NCBI GenBank assembly: GCA_947258385.1
Contig: CAMYII010000085.1
Location: 1 to 64,000 of the forward strand
DNA from: Acidiferrobacterales bacterium
Lineage (GTDB): Bacteria; Pseudomonadota; Gammaproteobacteria; Acidiferrobacterales; SZUA-150
Direction of reading: 5' to 3'
DNA length: 64,000 bases
Below the pieces are notes generated by a model. That model had not been told where the DNA came from and did no database searches. It saw nothing but the letters and a program-made list of their open reading frames with translations. The translations under genes were made by a program, and so were the position numbers. This document shows, one piece after another, positions 53,737-64,000 of this stretch; the stretch's first letter is position 1, and every line of letters starts with the position of its first letter.

Positions 53737-53781
53737 TGTTCCACTCCGGCCAATGAGATGATGCCGCTCGCCGTGACCACA

Positions 53782-54387
53782 TCAGTCCTCCGGTCCAAAA
53801 CAATTCGAATAGTCGATGCAGACCTCACAGGAGGGTGAACGGCAAGCGTAGACGCCTTCCTGAACGCAAAGCTGCTTATAGAGAAACTTTTTCCACTTCA
53901 TATCACGGTCATTCTTGGCCGCCAGCGACGGAAAATTTCGTTGCATCAGCTCGCTTAACTCCTGGCGCGACCACAGCCCCAGGTCTTGCCAGAGATGGTT
54001 CCCGCCCATGCAGGCGGCCGCCACAATGTCCGCCAGCCACTGCTCGGAGATGTCCAGTCCCGCCCGGTGCTCCAGCAGCAAGCGTTTCAGATCGGCCGTT
54101 TCCGGCGCCCGGGTCGGGTCCATTCGTAACCGCGTTGTCCCTTGCTCGGGCAGTTCATACCCGGAGAAATGGCGTATCAGCAGGTATTGATATATCTCGG
54201 GGTCCAGCCCCATGCAATCGGGCAATGCGCCATGACCCGCCCGCCAGCTCGCCAGCATGCGCGCGAACAAATCGTCATTGGGCAAATCCCGGGTCAATCC
54301 TGCAAGCCGGGCGTACAGCGCGTTGATGCGCTTGCTGTCTAGGCGCTTGTTGTCGGGGTACACGAGTGCGAGAAGTGCATTCATCAC
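53782..54387 (-). CDS. nifQ: NifQ, molybdenum donor
   Basis: A 201-residue NifQ with the C-terminal cluster motif CRSPSCEVCIDYSNCF (C-x4-C-x2-C-x5-C). NifQ carries a Mo-Fe-S cluster and hands Mo to NifEN/NifH. AACMGGNHLWQDLGLWSRQEL (~125) is another family signature. Overlaps the nifO stop. Confidence 0.93.
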   Translation of the reverse strand: MMNALLALVYPDNKRLDSKRINALYARLAGLTRDLPNDDLFARMLASWRAGHGALPDCMGLDPEIYQYLLIRHFSGYELPEQGTTRLRMDPTRAPETADLKRLLLEHRAGLDISEQWLADIVAAACMGGNHLWQDLGLWSRQELSELMQRNFPSLAAKNDRDMKWKKFLYKQLCVQEGVYACRSPSCEVCIDYSNCFGPED

Positions 54388-54815
54388 AGTTCACCTTGAG
54401 CATCACAACTTGATTCCAAAGAGACCCGGGGGCATCGCTCCAGCTCCTCGCCCTCAGGCACCGGGTGCAGACCGATCCAGGCGTTGACCGCGACCGGGTC
54501 GAAACCCGCCATACATCGATGACCGACCTGCATCAGCGGGCGCCGGATGAGCAGCGGGTCCGCAACCATCAGACACAACGCCGCATCGGGGCCAAGCCGC
54601 CGCGGTTCGATCTCCCCGGCCTTGATCCTGGGCGCGCCGGTGTTGAACCATCGCTCTACCGGCAATGCGCTAAAAAACTGTTTCAGCCTCTCAATCGTCC
54701 AAGGCTGGGTGAATAGGTTCCTCGGCAACACCGTGTGCCCCGCCGCCGCCAGCAGACCCCTCTGCCGCCTGTTGTTCACGCAGCCGGGCTTCTCATAGAA
54801 AATCACGGTGGCCAT
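54384..54815 (-). CDS. nifO: NifO, ArsC/Spx-type thioredoxin-fold protein
   Basis: About 143 residues: VIFYEKPGCVNNRRQRGLLA AAG has the single Cys of the ArsC/Spx fold, then RNLFTQPWTIERLKQFFSALP and PLLIRRPLMQVGHRCMAGFD. In A. vinelandii nifO stands between fdxN and nifQ and affects Mo and nitrate use. The Met at 54815 has GAGG six bases upstream. Ends in a short Cys-containing tail. Confidence 0.87.
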   Translation of the reverse strand: MATVIFYEKPGCVNNRRQRGLLAAAGHTVLPRNLFTQPWTIERLKQFFSALPVERWFNTGAPRIKAGEIEPRRLGPDAALCLMVADPLLIRRPLMQVGHRCMAGFDPVAVNAWIGLHPVPEGEELERCPRVSLESSCDAQGEL

Positions 54816-54822
54816 GCGTGCC

Positions 54823-55323
54823 TCACGCGAGTTTACGGCGAATTTCATGCCAGAACCCGGCCGGCGATGAGGCGCGGTCATAAGTGATGAAGTCCCAGTC
54901 CATGTGACCGCTGGCCCACGCCGGAATCGGGCGGTAATCGACCACCTTAACGCGTACGCCTTCGCCGGCGGGAATCATCGTGTTCCCGGTACGGTGCACG
55001 GCGCTCAAAGATTGCCGCTGTTGACACCCGATATCCCGTACCCGACGATGGTAGACAAAATATGCGCTGTGGCGATTCCACACACGCCCCGGGATTACAG
55101 GCCCGTCCAGATGGATACAGCGGGACCTTATTGAGCGTGAATGCATTGAGCGTGAATGCGCCTTCCGGGCCGCCGCCAACTCCAAGGCGATGCGCCCCAG
55201 CTTCAATAACGCTTTCCTGACCAAGATCGCTGTTTTCCTGCGCATTCGCGCGGCCTGGCGGGACCATCTTGGCGTCACACCTTTCAGTTCGCCGACCTGC
55301 GTCGTCATAACGAGCTCTGCCAT
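54823..55323 (-). CDS. Unrecognised basic protein between fdxN and nifO
   Basis: A frame of 166 residues: a helical, very basic N-terminal half (VTPRWSRQAARMRRKTAILV RK), a middle with a duplicated five-residue unit (HSRSMHSRSI) coded by a perfect 15-base tandem repeat at 55130-55159, and an acidic/aromatic end (GHMDWDFITYDRASSPAGFW HEI). The middle does not look like a normal folded segment, so an insertion or double frameshift inside an older gene is possible. Function unknown; it is co-transcribed with nifB. Confidence 0.45.
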   Translation of the reverse strand: MAELVMTTQVGELKGVTPRWSRQAARMRRKTAILVRKALLKLGRIALELAAARKAHSRSMHSRSIRSRCIHLDGPVIPGRVWNRHSAYFVYHRRVRDIGCQQRQSLSAVHRTGNTMIPAGEGVRVKVVDYRPIPAWASGHMDWDFITYDRASSPAGFWHEIRRKLA

Positions 55324-55342
55324 CGTTGTTCTCCTTGCCGAG

Positions 55343-55621
55343 TCAGCGTGCCTGCATCTCGGCCATCGCTTCGGCCATCTTTTCCGGCGGGATGCCGGTC
55401 AATGACCCCGGCGGGTTCATCGGCTCGCCGAGGCTGTTCACAATCGCCCCCTCGATGGGACAGATGCTGGCGCATTGCGGGTTCGCGTGATCACCTTCGC
55501 ACTCGCTGCATCGCTTCGGATCGATCAGGAAATGCGGCTTCGCCTCGTAGATGGCGGTGCTTGGACACACGGGCTCGCAGGCCCAGCAGTTCACACAGCT
55601 TTCGATGATCTTCAATGCCAT
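55343..55621 (-). CDS. fdxN: Ferredoxin FdxN
   Basis: A 92-residue 2[4Fe-4S] ferredoxin directly after nifB: CVNCWACEPVCP and CSECEGDHANPQCASICP, the second with the long loop of FdxN. AAGGAG precedes the Met at 55621. FdxN supplies electrons to NifB for NifB-co synthesis in A. vinelandii. Confidence 0.92.
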   Translation of the reverse strand: MALKIIESCVNCWACEPVCPSTAIYEAKPHFLIDPKRCSECEGDHANPQCASICPIEGAIVNSLGEPMNPPGSLTGIPPEKMAEAMAEMQAR

Positions 55622-55640
55622 GGTCTTACGCTCCTTGATC

Positions 55641-57149
55641 TCACGCCGTCGCCTTAGCCTGTCCGGCGGCACCTTCATCGAGCCGGCCGTCTTCGATCAT
55701 TTCCTTGTAGACCGCCATCACCGCGTCCTCGATGGGTTCCATGGCGTGCTCACCATTGGGTTGTATGCCCGCCTCCTCCAATTGACCCCAAGGCTCGAAC
55801 CCGATCTTGGAACAGAGCACCACCTCGCAGCCTTCCAGGGCGCGTATGTTCCTGGCCAGCACCGACTCGCCGTCGCCGCAGGTGTCGCCACCCTCGCAAT
55901 ACAGATCGGTCTTGCGGTGTCCGATAAAGCGCACCCCTCCCATGCCGACCTCGTAGACCAAGAACTCCTTGGCATGACCAAAATGCTGATTGATCACGCC
56001 GCCGCCCTGGGTGGCTACCGCCATGAGCACGGGCCGGTAGGACTTATCGGAAATACCCTTTGGCTGAACCGGATGCTCGGCTGGTTTCGCCACCTGCTTT
56101 GCCGCCAGCTCTTCGGCGATGGCGGCGTGGACCCGGGCGCGCTTCTGCATGGCCGCACCGTAGTCGATATCCATCTGTTCGATCTTGTCCAGGGTGAACT
56201 CGGCGCCGCGATCCTCGCCCAATAGACCCACGGCGTCGGCGCGGCACTGCCGGCAATGGCGCATCATGTTCATATCACCCGCGCAGGCATCCTGCAGCGC
56301 CTGCAGTTCCGAAGGTTTGGGTCCACGCTGGCCCATCACACCGTAAAACGTCCCGTGCTCGGCCTCCGCGATCAGGGGCATGACATTGTGCAAAAACGCT
56401 CCCTTCTGCTTGACGATCCGGCTAACCTCTTTCAGATGTTCATCGTTGACACCGGGGATCATGACAGAGTTGACCTTCACCAGGATGCCGCGCGCCACCA
56501 GCATTTCCAGCCCCTTCTGTTGCTGCTCGATCAGGATCCTGGCCCCCTTCTTGCCCTTGACGCGGCGGTTGTTCCAGAACACCCAGGGATAGATCTTGGC
56601 GCCGATCTCCGGGTCGACGCAGTTGATGGTGATAGTGACGTGATCGATATTGTGCCTCGCGAGCTCATCCACGGCGGCGGGCAAAGCCAGTCCGTTGGTG
56701 GAGACACAGAGCTTGATGTCCGGGGCCTGTTCCGAGAGCATGCGAAACGTGGCGAAGGTGCGTTCCGGATTCGCCAGGGGGTCGCCCGGCCCGGCGATAC
56801 CCAGCACGGTCATTTGCGGAATATTGGCCGCCACGGCCATGGTCTTTTTCACCGCCTGATCCGGCGTCAATAACTCCGAGACCACGCCGGGGCGGGATTC
56901 GTTGGCGCAATCGTATTTGCGGTTGCAGTAGTGACATTGGATGTTGCAGGCAGGCGCCACCGCCACATGCATGCGCGCAAAGTAATGATGGGCCTCTTCC
57001 GAATAACACGGATGATTGTGCACCTTCTCGCGAATCGCCTCGGGCAGATGGCTGAGTTGGTCGTCGGTGCTGCCGCATGAGCCGGCGGAACAGCCGCCTT
57101 TTGGGTTTTCGGCCTGCTGCGCTTGTCCCAATACCTTGAGCTCCATCAT
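55641..57149 (-). CDS. nifB: FeMo-co biosynthesis radical SAM protein NifB
   Basis: A 502-residue protein. N-terminal radical SAM domain with the cluster motif CNIQCHYCNRKYDCANESRP (~75), GPGDPLANPERTFATFRML (~122) and HCRQCRADAVG LLGEDRG (~300, further Cys ligands). A C-terminal NifX-like domain has GGGVINQHFGHAKEFLVYEV (~385). It makes NifB-co, the Fe-S-C core common to all nitrogenases. First gene of a long operon down to ald. Confidence 0.97.
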   Translation of the reverse strand: MMELKVLGQAQQAENPKGGCSAGSCGSTDDQLSHLPEAIREKVHNHPCYSEEAHHYFARMHVAVAPACNIQCHYCNRKYDCANESRPGVVSELLTPDQAVKKTMAVAANIPQMTVLGIAGPGDPLANPERTFATFRMLSEQAPDIKLCVSTNGLALPAAVDELARHNIDHVTITINCVDPEIGAKIYPWVFWNNRRVKGKKGARILIEQQQKGLEMLVARGILVKVNSVMIPGVNDEHLKEVSRIVKQKGAFLHNVMPLIAEAEHGTFYGVMGQRGPKPSELQALQDACAGDMNMMRHCRQCRADAVGLLGEDRGAEFTLDKIEQMDIDYGAAMQKRARVHAAIAEELAAKQVAKPAEHPVQPKGISDKSYRPVLMAVATQGGGVINQHFGHAKEFLVYEVGMGGVRFIGHRKTDLYCEGGDTCGDGESVLARNIRALEGCEVVLCSKIGFEPWGQLEEAGIQPNGEHAMEPIEDAVMAVYKEMIEDGRLDEGAAGQAKATA

Positions 57150-57192
57150 TGATTCCTCTTCTGCCTGGGAGATGTTCGTACCGAAGCGAATT

Positions 57193-57207
57193 GCAAACGC
57201 CGTGCCG
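57193..57207 (-). promoter_or_regulatory. Sigma-54 promoter of nifB operon
   Basis: On the minus strand CGGCACGGCGTTTGC: GG-N10-GC with TTTGC at -12 and one change in the -24 half. About 44 bases before nifB. Confidence 0.75.
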
Positions 57208-57269
57208 AATTGCGTGACGGTGGTAAGTGCCTAAATTTATTGGCCGATTTATTTCTCTCGCTGAAGGTG

Positions 57270-57285
57270 TGTCGTGAACATCACA
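57270..57285. promoter_or_regulatory. NifA site 1 of nifB
   Basis: TGTCGTGAACATCACA, TGT-N10-ACA, 62 bases upstream of the nifB -24 box. Confidence 0.7.
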
Positions 57286-57302
57286 CGACAGTACGTTCGG
57301 CT

Positions 57303-57318
57303 TGTCGGTTTGTTAACA
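57303..57318. promoter_or_regulatory. NifA site 2 of nifB
   Basis: TGTCGGTTTGTTAACA, TGT-N10-ACA, 33 bases centre-to-centre from site 1, close to three helical turns. Confidence 0.65.
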
Positions 57319-57434
57319 GGCTGGAGAAACTGGCGATGGTAAAAACGCAGGGCGGAGGCTGAGCGTGGGATCGTGGCAAACATTCGCCTGCGAGCCAACT
57401 CCTTTATGCTTGCCACGCGCAACGTGTCAAGCAA

Positions 57435-60733
<3,299 letters not shown>

Positions 60734-60739
60734 TCATTA

Positions 60740-60754
60740 GCAAGAACCGGGCCG
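60740..60754 (-). promoter_or_regulatory. Weak sigma-54-like element upstream of nifLA
   Basis: On the minus strand CGGCCCGGTTCTTGC keeps GG-N10-GC and a TTGC -12 half, but the -24 half is poor. It would allow autoactivation of nifLA from the NifA site at 60807. Confidence 0.4.
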
Positions 60755-60806
60755 GGCACGACAAGGCAGGAAATCCCCGTTCAAGCGGGCGTTTTTCGCG
60801 TGGATT

Positions 60807-60822
60807 TGTCGGTTACGCGACA
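60807..60822. promoter_or_regulatory. NifA upstream activator site (rnf, perhaps nifLA)
   Basis: TGTCGGTTACGCGACA, a perfect TGT-N10-ACA between nifL and rnfA; 130 bases upstream of the rnf -24 box and ~53 from the weak element on the nifL side. Confidence 0.75.
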
Positions 60823-60951
60823 AAGCAGAGGGGGACGGTTGCGACATCTGTGAGAAAACCCCCAATCCAAAACGCATCAATCCGGTGCATGGGCGGACGA
60901 AAACGCCCGCTATTCAGGCACTTCCGCAAGAAACAGAAAGGCCGCGCCGGC

Positions 60952-60966
60952 TGGCACGCTTGATGC
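60952..60966 (+). promoter_or_regulatory. Sigma-54 promoter of rnfABCD
   Basis: TGGCACGCTTGATGC: perfect TGGCAC, GG-N10-GC spacing, ATGC at -12. 35 bases before rnfA. Confidence 0.75.
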
Positions 60967-61001
60967 TATTCGCCATAGTCAGAACAGCGGAGAAGTATGA
61001 A

Positions 61002-61583
61002 ATGTCTGAATACTTGATGATCTTGTTGGCCACCGCACTGATCAACAATGTCGTGCTCGTGCGGTTCCTGGGTCTATGTCCCTTCATGGGGGTATCCAAC
61101 AAACAGGATTCCGCCGTCGGGATGGGCCTGGCCACGGCATTCGTACTGACTCTGGCCTCGGCCGCGGGCTGGCTGATCGAGCATTTCATCCTCGCCCCCT
61201 TGGGCATGGGCTTTCTGCGCATTCTTTCCTTTATCCTGGTGGTCGCCGCGGTCGTACAGTTCACGGAAATGGTGATACGCAAAATCAGTCCCGCGCTCTA
61301 CCGCCTGCTCGGGATCTATCTGCCCCTGATTACAACGAATTGCGCCGTGCTCGGCGTTGCCCTGTTAAATATTCAAGAACAGAACACGCTGTTGCAGAGT
61401 ATCGTCTATGGATTTGGCTCCGCGCTGGGGTTCACGCTGGTGATGGTGATCTTCGCCGGCTTGCGCGAGCGCCTGGCACAGGCCAACGTCCCGGCCGCCT
61501 TCAGCGGCGCACCCATCGCCTTCGTCACGGCCGGGCTGCTGTCTATGGCGTTCATGGGCTTCACGGGCCTGCAGGTCAAATGA
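61002..61583 (+). CDS. rnfA: Rnf complex membrane subunit RnfA
   Basis: A 193-residue protein with six hydrophobic helices. [32 protein letters not shown] and [21 protein letters not shown] hold the Cys pair that binds the intramembrane [2Fe-2S] cluster with RnfE. The open frame extends upstream, but CGGAGAAG and family alignment place the start at 61002. The Rnf complex uses ion-motive force to push electrons to the low-potential ferredoxin for nitrogenase. Confidence 0.95.
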   Translation: MSEYLMILLATALINNVVLVRFLGLCPFMGVSNKQDSAVGMGLATAFVLTLASAAGWLIEHFILAPLGMGFLRILSFILVVAAVVQFTEMVIRKISPALYRLLGIYLPLITTNCAVLGVALLNIQEQNTLLQSIVYGFGSALGFTLVMVIFAGLRERLAQANVPAAFSGAPIAFVTAGLLSMAFMGFTGLQVK

Positions 61584-61677
61584 TCATCGCCGCCGGCGTC
61601 TGCATGACGACAAGACAACCGTTGTCGGTATCTGCAACCGCATGGCGATTAGAAACTTTTTTTTGGGAGACACGCAC

Positions 61678-62208
61678 ATGATTACCGCCATCGCCAGCCT
61701 GGCTACCTTGGGTCTTGTTCTAGGCCTGCTCCTGGGTCTCGCGGCCCGCTACCTCAAGGTCGAAACCGATCCCGTCGTCGCGGAGATCGAGGCGCTGTTG
61801 CCGGGTTCCCAATGCGGCCAGTGCGGTCAAGCGGGTTGCGGCCAGGCGGCGGCGGCCCTGGCGGCGGGCGAACTGCCCGTGACCTTTTGCCCGCCTGGCG
61901 GGCGCTCACTGGCCGAGACCCTGGCGTCACTGCTTGGGTTGGAAGTGGATCTGTCGGGCGTGGAGGACACACAACCGATGCTTGCGCGTGTAAAGGAAGC
62001 GACCTGTATCGGTTGCACCCGCTGTTTCAAGGTCTGTCCCACCGACGCCATTATCGGCGCGCCCAAACAGATCCACGCGGTGCTGCAGGACGCCTGCACC
62101 GGCTGCGGTAACTGCGTCGAAATCTGCCCGACCGAATGTTTGCAGATGTTTCCGATCGAGGTCACGCTGGGCACCTGGCGTTGGCCAAAACCCCGGCTTG
62201 CGGCGTGA
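61678..62208 (+). CDS. rnfB: Rnf complex ferredoxin subunit RnfB
   Basis: A 176-residue protein: one N-terminal helix (ASLATLGLVLGLLLGLAA), the CGQCGQAGCGQAA cluster domain (~42), and two [4Fe-4S] motifs CIGCTRCFKVCP (~102) and CTGCGNCVEICP (~140). The Met at 61678 is used. It passes electrons between RnfC and the membrane, or to ferredoxin. Confidence 0.94.
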   Translation: MITAIASLATLGLVLGLLLGLAARYLKVETDPVVAEIEALLPGSQCGQCGQAGCGQAAAALAAGELPVTFCPPGGRSLAETLASLLGLEVDLSGVEDTQPMLARVKEATCIGCTRCFKVCPTDAIIGAPKQIHAVLQDACTGCGNCVEICPTECLQMFPIEVTLGTWRWPKPRLAA

Positions 62209-62220
62209 GCGTGCGCGACC

Positions 62221-63711
62221 ATGAAAGTGTTTCGATTCCGCGGCGGCGTCCATCCGGAGTCCCATAAAACGCCATCAGCGACCAAGGCCATTGAGGACCT
62301 GCCGCTGCCGGAGCGCCTGTACGTCCCGCTGCAGCAACACATCGGCGCCCCGGCGAAACCCGAAGTCGCGATCGGTCAACGCGTATACAAGGGTCAGCTG
62401 CTGGCCCACAGCCAGGGCATGATCTCCGCACCGGTGCACGCGCCAAGCTCGGGAACCATCGTGGACATCGGTGAGTTCACCGCACCCCACCCCTCCGGCC
62501 TGTGGGTGCGAACCATCACCCTGGAAACCGACGGGAAGAACCGCTGCGGGAAGAACCGCTGGCACGAGAGCGCAAAACCGACCGACCCGTTCAAGATGGC
62601 ACAGCAAGAAGTCGCCGCTCGTATTGGCGCGGCCGGTATTGTCGGCATGGGCGGGGCCACCTTTCCGGCGGCGGTCAAGCTCGCCCTCGGCAAGGAACGC
62701 CGCATTCACACCTTGATCATCAACGGCGGGGAATGCGAACCCTACCTCACCTGCGATGACCGTCTGATGCGCGAGCGGGCCCACCAGGCGGTGGACGGAA
62801 TCCGCATCATGCTCCACGTGCTGCAGGCCGATCAGGCCCTGATCGCCATCGAGGATAACAAGCCAGCGGCAATCGCTTCCATGCGGGCCGCCCGTCGCCG
62901 GCATGCCAATCTGCACGTTGTTGTCGTGCCCAGCCGCTACCCCATGGGCTCGGAGAAGCAAATGATTCAGAGCGTGACGGGAATAGAGGTTCCGGCCGGT
63001 CAACGCAGCGCGGACATCGGCGTCATCGTCCACAACGTGGGCACGGTCTACGCCGTGCATCGTGCGATACGCCTGGGGCGTCCGCTGCTCTCGCGCGTCG
63101 TCACCGTCGGCGGCGGTGCGGTGCGCGAACCCAAGAACCTCGAAGTCCCGCTGGGAACGCTGGTGGAAGACCTGTTGGAGTTCTGCGGCGGATACAGCGA
63201 ACCCCCGGCACGGCTGCTCATGGGCGGGCCCATGATGGGACAGGTATTACCCCATAGCCGGGTGCCGATCGTAAAAGGCAGCAATGGGGTGATCGCGCTT
63301 TCCACCGCAGAGATCCGCTCACGACCGGCGATGCCCTGCATACGCTGCGGGCGCTGCGTGGCCGCGTGTCCCTGCGGATTAATGCCGGTCGAGATGGCAC
63401 CCCGCATCCGTAACGGCGACCTGGACAGCGCCATGGAATATGGGCTTGGCGATTGCATCAGCTGCGGGTCCTGTTCCTATGTGTGTCCATCCAATATTCC
63501 GCTGGTGCAGTACTTTAACTACGGTAAAGGCATGCTTGCCGACCGCAGGGAGGCCCAACGCAAAACCGAGGCAACACGCAGGCTGGCGCAGGAGCGGCGG
63601 AACCGACTGGAACGCGAGGCGCGGGCCAGGGCCAAGGCCGCCGCCCAGCGTAAGGCGGAGAAGGCGACCGATGAGGCCCGGGAGAAAAATTCGCCGGAGG
63701 TCAGCGTATGA
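62221..63711 (+). CDS. rnfC: Rnf complex NADH-binding subunit RnfC
   Basis: A 496-residue NADH-oxidising subunit: RFRGGVHPESHK at the N-terminus, GIVGMGGATFPAAVKLALG (~142), INGGECEPYLTCDDRLMRE (~170), NVGTVYAVHRAIRLGRPLLS RVVTV (~275), and two [4Fe-4S] motifs CIRCGRCVAACPCG (~377) and CISCGSCSYVCPS (~416). A charged coiled-coil tail (REAQRKTEATRRLAQERRNR) follows. A 15-base tandem repeat at 62533-62562 (GKNRC GKNRW) marks a small in-frame duplication. Overlaps rnfD by four bases. Confidence 0.94.
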   Translation: MKVFRFRGGVHPESHKTPSATKAIEDLPLPERLYVPLQQHIGAPAKPEVAIGQRVYKGQLLAHSQGMISAPVHAPSSGTIVDIGEFTAPHPSGLWVRTITLETDGKNRCGKNRWHESAKPTDPFKMAQQEVAARIGAAGIVGMGGATFPAAVKLALGKERRIHTLIINGGECEPYLTCDDRLMRERAHQAVDGIRIMLHVLQADQALIAIEDNKPAAIASMRAARRRHANLHVVVVPSRYPMGSEKQMIQSVTGIEVPAGQRSADIGVIVHNVGTVYAVHRAIRLGRPLLSRVVTVGGGAVREPKNLEVPLGTLVEDLLEFCGGYSEPPARLLMGGPMMGQVLPHSRVPIVKGSNGVIALSTAEIRSRPAMPCIRCGRCVAACPCGLMPVEMAPRIRNGDLDSAMEYGLGDCISCGSCSYVCPSNIPLVQYFNYGKGMLADRREAQRKTEATRRLAQERRNRLEREARARAKAAAQRKAEKATDEAREKNSPEVSV

Positions 63712-64000
63712 GCAACGCGGCCATCATAGGGGGACCCCATACCCACGAGCGTGCGAGCGTCGGCCACACCATGGGCATGGTCGTGCTGGCGCTTGCGCCG
63801 GCCGTCGCATTCGGAATTCATCTTTACGGTTGGCCCGCGCTTAACCTCCTGGTCATCACCGTCTTGTCGGCGGTGATCAGCGAAACCGCTTGCCTGGGGC
63901 TGGCCGGCAAACCCCTGCGCCCCTATCTGCTCGATGGTTCCGCGGTAATCGCCGGCCTGTTGCTGGGGTTAACGTTACCGCCCTGGTCACCTTGGTGGAT
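63708..64000 (+). CDS. rnfD: Rnf complex subunit RnfD, cut by window end
   Basis: The first 97 residues only: IIGGPHTHERASVGHTMGMV VLALAP, then helices and LLDGSAVIAGLLLGLTLPP. This is the RnfD/NqrB N-terminus. The covalent FMN site on a later Thr lies outside the window. Starts inside the rnfC stop (ATGA). Confidence 0.92.
   Translation, partial: MSNAAIIGGPHTHERASVGHTMGMVVLALAPAVAFGIHLYGWPALNLLVITVLSAVISETACLGLAGKPLRPYLLDGSAVIAGLLLGLTLPPWSPWW

Noticed and set aside
55130-55159. Tandem 15-base repeats here and at 62533-62562 as CRISPR-like arrays
   Set aside because: Only two directly abutting units, no spacers, and both lie inside coding frames.

Overview
The window reads as chromosome of a diazotrophic gammaproteobacterium. 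It carries a nearly complete molybdenum-nitrogenase supercluster whose order (rnf | nifL-nifA | nifB-fdxN-nifO-nifQ, and iscA-nifU-nifS-nifV-cysE-nifW-nifZ-nifM-clpX) resembles Azotobacter vinelandii. It also has draT/draG, a FeSII (Shethna-type) ferredoxin and an exosortase locus, which would suit a Chromatiales-like relative; that placement is inference. No rRNA, tRNA or CRISPR array was seen.

Region 1 (1-16.3 kb) is accessory DNA, visibly more AT-rich than the rest. A truncated multicopper oxidase and an intact one are followed by a compact lipid-tailoring cluster (2326-9666): alpha/beta hydrolase, fatty acyl-AMP ligase (FAAL), amidohydrolase, two membrane desaturases, a cyclopropane-synthase-type methyltransferase and a dedicated acyl carrier protein. 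The cluster is bracketed by two diverged direct copies of the intergenic region between a Crp/Fnr regulator gene and the oxidase gene. In the right copy, the oxidase promoter, Shine-Dalgarno and first 20 or so codons now lie directly in front of the six-gene minus-strand operon, so the cluster appears to have captured a regulated promoter. Next come an orphan ACP, a truncated ketoacyl synthase, an IS3 transposase remnant inside a large imperfect palindrome, a GNAT acetyltransferase, a frameshifted methyltransferase and an outer-membrane protein stub. This stretch looks like a zone of repeated insertion and decay.

Region 2 (16.3-21.5 kb) holds argC and a three-gene operon: a membrane VIT/VWA protein ending in a PEP-CTERM-like tail, an exosortase, and a small exported partner.

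Region 3 (21.5-64 kb) is the nitrogen-fixation island, GC-rich throughout. In order: the iscA-nifUSV-cysE-orf-nifWZM-clpX operon (nifM is frameshifted); a short second nifZ next to a truncated SagB-like gene; apbE; modABC under what looks like its own nif promoter; an XdhC-like gene; nifENX-DUF269-DUF683-fdxB; nifHDKT-fdx-nafY; draT; a SIR2-like/hemerythrin operon; a long nifB-to-ald operon that includes nifO, nifQ, a flavodiiron protein, FeSII and draG; nifLA; and rnfABC plus the start of rnfD, cut by the window edge.

Reading the intergenic DNA by eye gives nine or ten TGT-N10-ACA NifA sites, most paired with a GG-N10-GC sigma-54 promoter. They imply one NifA regulon that covers nitrogenase, cofactor assembly, molybdate uptake, Rnf electron supply, an unknown 62-residue protein and the SIR2/hemerythrin pair. 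The two most novel parts are the FAAL/ACP/desaturase/methyltransferase cluster with its captured promoter, and the nif-regulated genes of unknown or protective role.
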